Shown: piece by piece, positions 1 through 64,000 of the stretch
How positions within the stretch are numbered: position 1 is the stretch's first letter
How the letters are laid out: each line of letters begins with the position of its first letter
From: Hymenopus coronatus
Taxonomy: Eukaryota; Arthropoda; Insecta; Mantodea; Hymenopodidae
Assembly (NCBI GenBank): GCA_030762935.1
Contig: CM060900.1
Coordinates: forward strand, 109,148,620-109,212,619
Length of the DNA stretch: 64,000 bases
Direction: 5' to 3'
Position numbers and translations under genes: made by a program
The notes under the pieces: model-generated
Databases searched by the model: none
Seen by the model: the letters and a program-made list of their open reading frames with translations, nothing else
Told to the model about the DNA's origin: nothing

Positions 1-1065
1 GAGTGGTTGTACAGAAAAATTTTCAATGAAGATTTTAATCTTTCTTTTAAACTCCCTCATAAAGATACTTGTAATGAGTGTGATTACCCCCAGAAATTAA
101 TAATGCCAGTAACAATGAAGCAAAGATTGAAGCCACAGAAGAGCTTGATGAACACCATAAGGAAGCTGAAATAAAATACGCTTTGAAAATCAGATAAAAA
201 GAAGAAAGCACTGACTATGGACCTGCAAAAATGCCTTGCAACTCCTGACCTGAGTAAATTGCCTATCATTTTACTTAACGAAAGCTGTGGACCCTGAGGT
301 TAAAAATCCATGATGCAGCATCTAATCAGAGGTATTTTATGTTATGGGATGAAACCATTGGTGGAAGAGGAGGGAATAAAATAGCATCTTGTTTGCTGAA
401 ATGGGCTGCAACACGTTTGAATGAACGGAGATATTAACCATTGGTCAGACAATTGTGCTGGATAAAATCAAAATGTGCAATTAGCACTGATGTATCCTGG
501 GCTTCTTTCAGAGCTTCCAAATCTTCAGGAGATTAATCACAAGAATTTTTTAAAAGGTCATATGCACATGGAAGTTAACAACATTCATTCCGCTATAGGA
601 CAAAAAAGATCAAAGCTTCTTAACTTACAAATTGCTGTACCTCGTGACTGGGCCCATTTCATCTGAGCATGACAAGTAAAGCAAACCTTAATAGTCTATG
701 AAATGCAAACTCAAGATTTCAAAGACTTCTCTTCCCTAATGCAAACTTTTCAGTTCTGTTTGTCCAATGCGAAAGATCTATAATTAGTGAGATGTTTCAC
801 ATTTCGATTGGCTTAAAGTCTCTGTTAAAAAGCCTGGAATTATCTCTTATAAGACAACCTTCTCTGATATTACGTTTCAAGAGGTTGATCTTATACATCA
901 ATGCATGATTCCTCTATAGTTGCCAGATGAAATGCCACTGATTCGGAATGGAATTAACTTATTAGCTCCTTGAAATATGTAGGCCTCCAAACATTAACCA
1001 AATGGATACCAGAGTGTTATGTTCCAATTTACAGCTATTCCACATGACAAAAACCATCTCCTAGA
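1..1065 (+). pseudogene. Degenerate transposase-like pseudogene, 5' end cut by window
   Basis: Reading across several frameshifts and stops, this stretch translates to a recognisable protein. It has a CNECD zinc-like motif near 75, MDLQKCLATPDLS around 220, then SDNCAGQNQNVQLALMYP around 450-500. The segment 475-666 holds NHKNFLKGHMHMEVNNIHS and VPRDWAHFI, and after that KPGIISYKTTFSD. This is the layout of a multicopy transposase-like family I associate with arthropod and other invertebrate genomes (DNC.GQN and GH..MEVD blocks); I cannot name the superfamily securely. A second copy lies at 30690-32170. It is dead, with many stops and a lost start. Confidence 0.6.
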
Positions 1066-2000
1066 TGAATAATTTATTAATTGCTATTTTATATATTTAA
1101 AACAACATAACTCTGTTTTTATTGCAGTCATGAGTCATGTAAACCATTTTACGTAGTATGAACCTTTTCCTGAACAAAATTATTTTGTGCAACCAATATT
1201 ATTACAAAATACATTTATGCACTGTTAGCTGGTTAAAATAAATGCTACATTTAGAAAATTTAAAAGCTTCAAATACCTTATATTATTGCCTACAAGAGGA
1301 CATACCAAAATCTGAACAGTTTGAATTTTTGTGGAAAAAAGTCATATTATTTTGAAAAACACTACTTTTTTAAAGCCACCATTAAATAACATGTTGCATA
1401 AATCAACAATCATACCCTACTGAGTGCCCAAATAATATAATTAAAAATCACACCTCTTACATAATACTTGTCAAGAAGAATGTTTTACTATTGCAGCATA
1501 AAACAAGTTTTTGCTTCTCCCAAAAAGTTATGAAAATGGATATATGCCCCTTTCCTTCTCAGTTATGGATATTAAGTGCTATTAACAGAATATTAGATTC
1601 AGTAATAAAAAAGGAGCTATTCTGCTCTAAAAATAAAGCAAAGGCAATGTGGAATTGTAGTAAGGAAAGAGGTGGAAAATATGCATCTGAATCACTTAAA
1701 ACATTAAATTAACTCATGAATCAAAGAGTGTCTCAAATTCAATACAAGTAGCAGTCATCTTCAATGGCTTTATGTAAACATAGCTGATAAATTAATATAA
1801 GAAAAATCCTACAAAAATAAATTAAATTATTCTTGTAACTCCTGCATAAACTCTATATATACTGCACACACAAATGAGGAAGAGCTAATGTTTATTATAA
1901 ATAAGTTAAATAATAAATACACTGTAGGTATCAGATATCTTATTAAAATTGTTGCTTCACTAATAATAAAGACATTAACACATTAGTAATGCCTCATTAA
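1066..2000. other. AT-rich intronic sequence, nothing recognised
   Basis: Very AT-rich sequence after the pseudogene and before the LINE relic. A 73-codon open frame at 1491-1712 shows no family resemblance and no splice signals that fit the SIK phases. I see no gene here. Confidence 0.4.
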
Positions 2001-2004
2001 CTAC

Positions 2005-3490
2005 AGGAGTATTTTTTGACATTTTAAAAATATCAAAAATAATTTCTATTCATAAAAAAGGAAATAAAGAAAAACCTGAAAATTATAGACCCATTTCTAT
2101 GCCATCTGTCTTCTCAAAGGTTATTGAAAGACTAAGGCATAATAGGTTAATTTCCTTTATAAATAAAAATAAAATAATATCTGACTCCCAACATGGGTTT
2201 AGAAACAACAGGTCAACTGAAACGCATGTTTTAACTTTCTTAATGTGGCTATGAAATTGCTTTACCATAATGAAAAAGTTATAGGAATATTTTTAGACTT
2301 GACTAAAACATTTGACATTGTATAGCATAAAACCCTGCTTTAGGAAACTATAGAACTGTGGGATCTGTGGAATAGAAAATAAATGGATAAGCTCATATTT
2401 AAAGAATAGGGAATAAATAATTGAAATTAAGCACTTGAAGGAGCAGGATAAAATAATGAATTATCATTCATCTATAGGTATAATAAAACATGGAGTACCA
2501 CAAAGTTCGGTATTGGTCCACTTTTATTCTTTAGTTAAAACAATATAAACTTGCACATAAAGATAAATGGGAACATCCTTATTGCAGACAATGCCAATAT
2601 ATTAATTAAAGAAAAAACAAAAGATGAACTTCAGTTATCAGTCAATAAAACTCTCCAAGAGCCTATCATCCTAGACCAATGCAAATAATTTAATAATAAA
2701 CGCTGGAAAAACAATTTGCCTAAAATTTCAAAATAAACCAACAAGTAACAATTCGGAACTGATATTAAAACTAAACAATACTGAATTACAATCAAAAAAT
2801 GAAATAAAATCTTTTGGACTGGGGATACAAAAAATCTAATGGGGAAACACACATAAATCGCCTAGCAAAAAATTTAAATCCTAACAAATTTGCAATAAGA
2901 GCTTTTTCATGCCACATACTTTGCAAATGTTCATTCATTACTAAGATATGCCACAATTTTCTGGGGAATTCAGCACCAGAAAGATAAATATTTATAACAA
3001 AAAAGAATCATCAGAATAATGACAGGGAAAAAAAAAATAAGAGATTCATGTACACCATTATTAAAGTAACTAAAAATGTTACCTCTGGCTACCATTTACA
3101 TATTAGAATTACTCTTATTTACAAAATAAATAGCTCTTTCTTTCAAATAAATGAAGAAATAAACATAACACCATATGCATAAAAATATGCATACACAATC
3201 TACAAATATGAAACTAATGGAAAGTGGAGTACTTCATGCAGCCATAAAAATGTTCAGTGCATTCGCAAATGAAATTAAAGCTAAAGAAAAGATGAAACCT
3301 TTTAAAGCAAAAATCGAACATATTTATTAGACAGTTGGTTTTATAACACAAGTGAATATCATTGTAAATAGCGTGTATTAGTCCTGTAAATATTGTGTAA
3401 TATTCCTTTGTAAATGGGACGTGTTCTATATTAGCTGTGCAAATTGTATAATTTTGATCACAAACAAACAATATAATGCAATACAAACAA
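2005..3490 (+). pseudogene. LINE reverse-transcriptase relic (Jockey/CR1-like)
   Basis: Broken translation shows the reverse-transcriptase order of a non-LTR retrotransposon. It has IHKKGNKEKPENYRPISMPS near 2055-2100, SDSQHGFRNNRSTETH near 2180-2225, GIFLDLTKTFDIV near 2285-2325 (motif A), and a decayed GVPQSSVLGP-type motif near 2490-2520. A thumb-like region with HTNRLAKN- and LRYATIFWG-type blocks runs to about 2970, followed by an AT-rich 3' region. Stops and frameshifts occur throughout and no endonuclease domain is left, so it is a 5'-truncated dead copy. Jockey versus CR1 cannot be settled by eye. Confidence 0.7.
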
Positions 3491-4014
3491 GGTTGAATTA
3501 CTGAAATGTGTTGATCGATACACTAATACAGAAACAGGAACAGATATTTTTTTTTAAAAAATGAAGAAAAGGTAATGACTTTATGATCCTGGATATGGCA
3601 ATCATTATCATATAAATTCAAAATGAATGTATGTTTTCCATAATACTTAATTAGATTGTTATTACAATGAACTACATAACTCTCATGTAATGAACTTTGC
3701 CTTCTGGTTCAAGCTAATTTTATCTATAACTATTTTGGTCCACATCTAAAATGCAAGTCTCACTTTGGTATTAGATGATTCATGATCTGATTAAGGGGAA
3801 TATAAATTATTATTGTATGCCATAAGGAAGAAAAACTTAGATTTTGATGTGAAAAAGTAACATAAGATGTGTAGGTATTGTAAACATTGGGACTATGTGC
3901 CTATGCCTTGCCACCCTGAATTATTGCATGTGCATGAACAGCTTGCTTTTCAAAGCTTCACCTCATTGTTGCAAGTGTGCATTATGTTAATTTGTGCATG
4001 AGTAGGTGCATTAC

Positions 4015-4285
4015 ATCCTTGTGCCTAAGGATGCAGGTTCAAAACCGGTGGAGGGCAATGGATTTTGTTGGGTGTAAAAATATTTAGCATGGCTTCCTTC
4101 AGAAGAGAAGTAAAGCTGTTGGTCTTAAGTCATAGATTTACAGCAAGCATTTAAAAGAAACTCAAGCCTGATAACGAAGCCCCTGAGCAAAATTAAGCAG
4201 TATTTAAAGCCCAATATAGAATGGGATGCTGAGAATCACAGTAGTTAAAGAGCTTCCACAAATAAAACTCCATTTTATTTACATC
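4015..4285 (+). repeat. SINE, conserved-core family (diverged copy)
   Basis: About 270 bp homologous to the minus-strand copy at 32168-32456. Both share a B-box-like GGTTCAAAACC start, the core GCATGGCTTCCTTC, AAGTAAAGC.GTTGGTCT, GTCATAGATTTA, CTCAAGCCTGATAA, AGAATGGGA and a tail ending CATTTT.TTTA. The B-box suggests a tRNA-derived head. This copy is more diverged, and I found no clear target-site duplication. Confidence 0.6.
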
Positions 4286-4334
4286 AAAACCCTGCATGCT
4301 CACGCCTATATGTAAAACACATGTGCAATAATGA

Positions 4335-4575
4335 TCCCCTTTTGGAAGTTTCTTGCTACATAATCAGCATAAGACTATAAAAGCAGGGCAAACAGGCTTC
4401 AGTTTCAACAGTGCCTACAGAGTGTACACTTGTATCAGAGAGACAGCTGAAGTAGTTGAACGAGCATCAGAGCAATTAGGAATTAAATCGTATCGCAGCA
4501 TTGGAATAAACACAATTTGTAACATCATCAGCAATTTGAATAAAGAGATGTGTACAACATACTAATTATACAATT
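4335..4575 (+). repeat. LTR fragment (gypsy-like)
   Basis: It starts GGAAGTTTCTTGCTACATAA, a block repeated at about 45379 (GGAAGTTTCTTGCCACATGA). A TATA-like CTATAAAAGCAGG sits at about 4374-4386 and an AATAAA signal at about 4508. This order looks like the U3-R part of a retrotransposon LTR. The 70-codon frame inside it is not considered coding. Confidence 0.45.
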
Positions 4576-4780
4576 AAATTTCAGGAAAGTGCCTCTGCAA
4601 ACTTTCCTCCTGGTAACTTATATGATCTGCATTTATAAAAATGAGGGAACCCATACTCTGTAGCTCCTAGAATGATATACTAAGAAAAGCACTGTTCTGA
4701 GCTGCCTATTGTCCAAGATGTTCATCATTTAATCAACTAATCTTAGGCATAAGTTCAATAAAATAAACTTAAACTCTTAC

Positions 4781-62931
<58,151 letters not shown>

Positions 62932-63079
62932 TTATAACCATGTCTATATAGTATCTTCTGACAAAAACATCATGCAGAAACCAAAGAAATAAATATTTCT
63001 CTAACAGTATTTTAGAGATATTAAGAGATATAAGGACAATTTTAACACACTCTCTTGCTTTACTAATTAATTGAGCATA

Positions 63080-63790
63080 ATACAGGGTCATCAGATAAAG
63101 TGGCCATGCTTTAATGGCACCTGGATCGCATATGCTGCTTACATCCTGACACTTTTTCCCCCCCACGTGTACCATTTTATGCATCGAAACGAATAGGATG
63201 AACAGACAAGGTCAACTAGAACCATTATTATTGCACAAATTACAATATTGAATGTCCCTTACATTGCTTACATTTTCAAAGAAGATGTAGAAAATTTTTT
63301 CCTTGTGTTTGAAGAGAGGTATTGCAACATCTTAGCAGCTTATTAAAAACATATTGCAATTCTTCTTGGGATGTATTGGTTATTTCTTCCAGCATATTCT
63401 TTTGTAGTTCTTATAACGTTTGGGGATTAGAATTATACACTTTGTCTTTCAAACTGCCCCATAGGTAAACCCATAGCGCACTCTTGCTTGCTGTACTAAC
63501 TTTGAGAGAGACATCTTGGCGAATGTTCAAATCATGCACTGATATCATGAATCTTTTTCTCTGTTAAAGCATGACATTTTCGATTTTTTCTCCAGTCTTA
63601 CACTGATCCCATTCTTTCAAATTCCTTGACTATTTTATGAACTGTAGGGAGATCAATAGTGGAAAAATATTCCTGAAATGCTCTATGACACACAGACAGA
63701 GATTCAGTTTTATAAAGTTGAAACGAATAAAAAATCTTTGTTCTGTAGTATAGTGGATCATGACTGCACTAATATACAACTGAAAACCAC
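63080..63790 (-). pseudogene. Mariner-like element with catalytic core deleted
   Basis: The minus strand starts near 63770 with YTTEQRFF-like sequence, then HRAFQEYFSTIDLPTVHKIV and KEFERMGSV (N-terminal helix-turn-helix domain), and a KKIHDISA block. The reading jumps directly to LWGSLKDKVYNSNPQTL, ELQKNMLEEITNTSQEELQY and NKLLRCCNTSLQTQGKNF, the C-terminal end (WGYLK.KVY...P.TLEELK...). The central part with the DDE/D residues is missing. TACAGGGTCATCAGATAAAG at 63080 fits a mariner-type terminal repeat at the element's 3' end. The 5' repeat was not identified. Confidence 0.72.
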
Positions 63791-64000
63791 TGAAGAATGT
63801 TCTCTACTGCCCTCATTTATCATATACATGGCATGAGTCAGAAGATGATACCATATGCCATGCATTAGAGGGAACTGCAATCTCAGCAAGCGAGAGGCAC
63901 GTGCATTAGACCCAAGTACTGATAAGAGTGTGGCTGCTTAATCTGATGGCACAGTATATTGCACCAAAAAATACTCATATTATCAGCTACACACATTGGG

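Overview
The window is animal DNA, most likely from an arthropod with a large, repeat-rich genome. It is AT-rich, has no bacterial gene organisation, and contains split coding exons with GT-AG introns, a tRNA-derived SINE with an arthropod-style tail, and many mariner, hAT, gypsy, LINE and Penelope-like (PLE) relics. The species cannot be named from the sequence.

The only host gene I can support is a salt-inducible kinase of the SIK2/SIK3 type, on the minus strand across the whole window. Eight exons were found in transcript order at 62770-62861, 52213-52341, 40844-40994, 40010-40116, 24552-24683, 17230-17395, 14504-14616 and 4781-4929. Splice phases agree at all seven junctions, giving 1039 nt of open frame. 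They encode the end of the kinase domain, the UBA-like segment, and the two phospho-regulatory motifs RRHTVG and GRRASDGGAN. The rest of the kinase domain and the C-terminus lie outside the window.

Nearly everything else is intronic transposon debris. 1-4.8 kb: transposase-like pseudogene, LINE relic, SINE, LTR piece. 5-14.5 kb: satellite array, deleted Tc1/mariner-type element, one PLE, gypsy fragment. 14.6-24.5 kb: PLE and Harbinger scraps, a long dead LINE carrying a hairpin insertion, a mariner relic ending about 40 bp from a splice donor. 24.7-40 kb: a PLE with a perfect 14-bp target duplication, a second transposase-like pseudogene, two SINEs with target duplications, and a 3.3 kb hAT with another element nested in it. 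41-52.2 kb: gypsy and mariner relics, each split by a PLE. 52.3-64 kb: another PLE, two mariner relics, and a PLE-like palindrome.

The most striking pattern concerns the five well-delimited PLE insertions (11.1, 26.4, 43.3, 47.0 and 52.6 kb). All five have the same unusual build: a body whose 3' end faces one way, with an inverted copy of that same 3' end (about 20 to 1090 bp) joined to its 5' side. A short unique tail follows, and target-site duplications lie outside. A hammerhead-ribozyme-like core sits near the 3' terminus of each.
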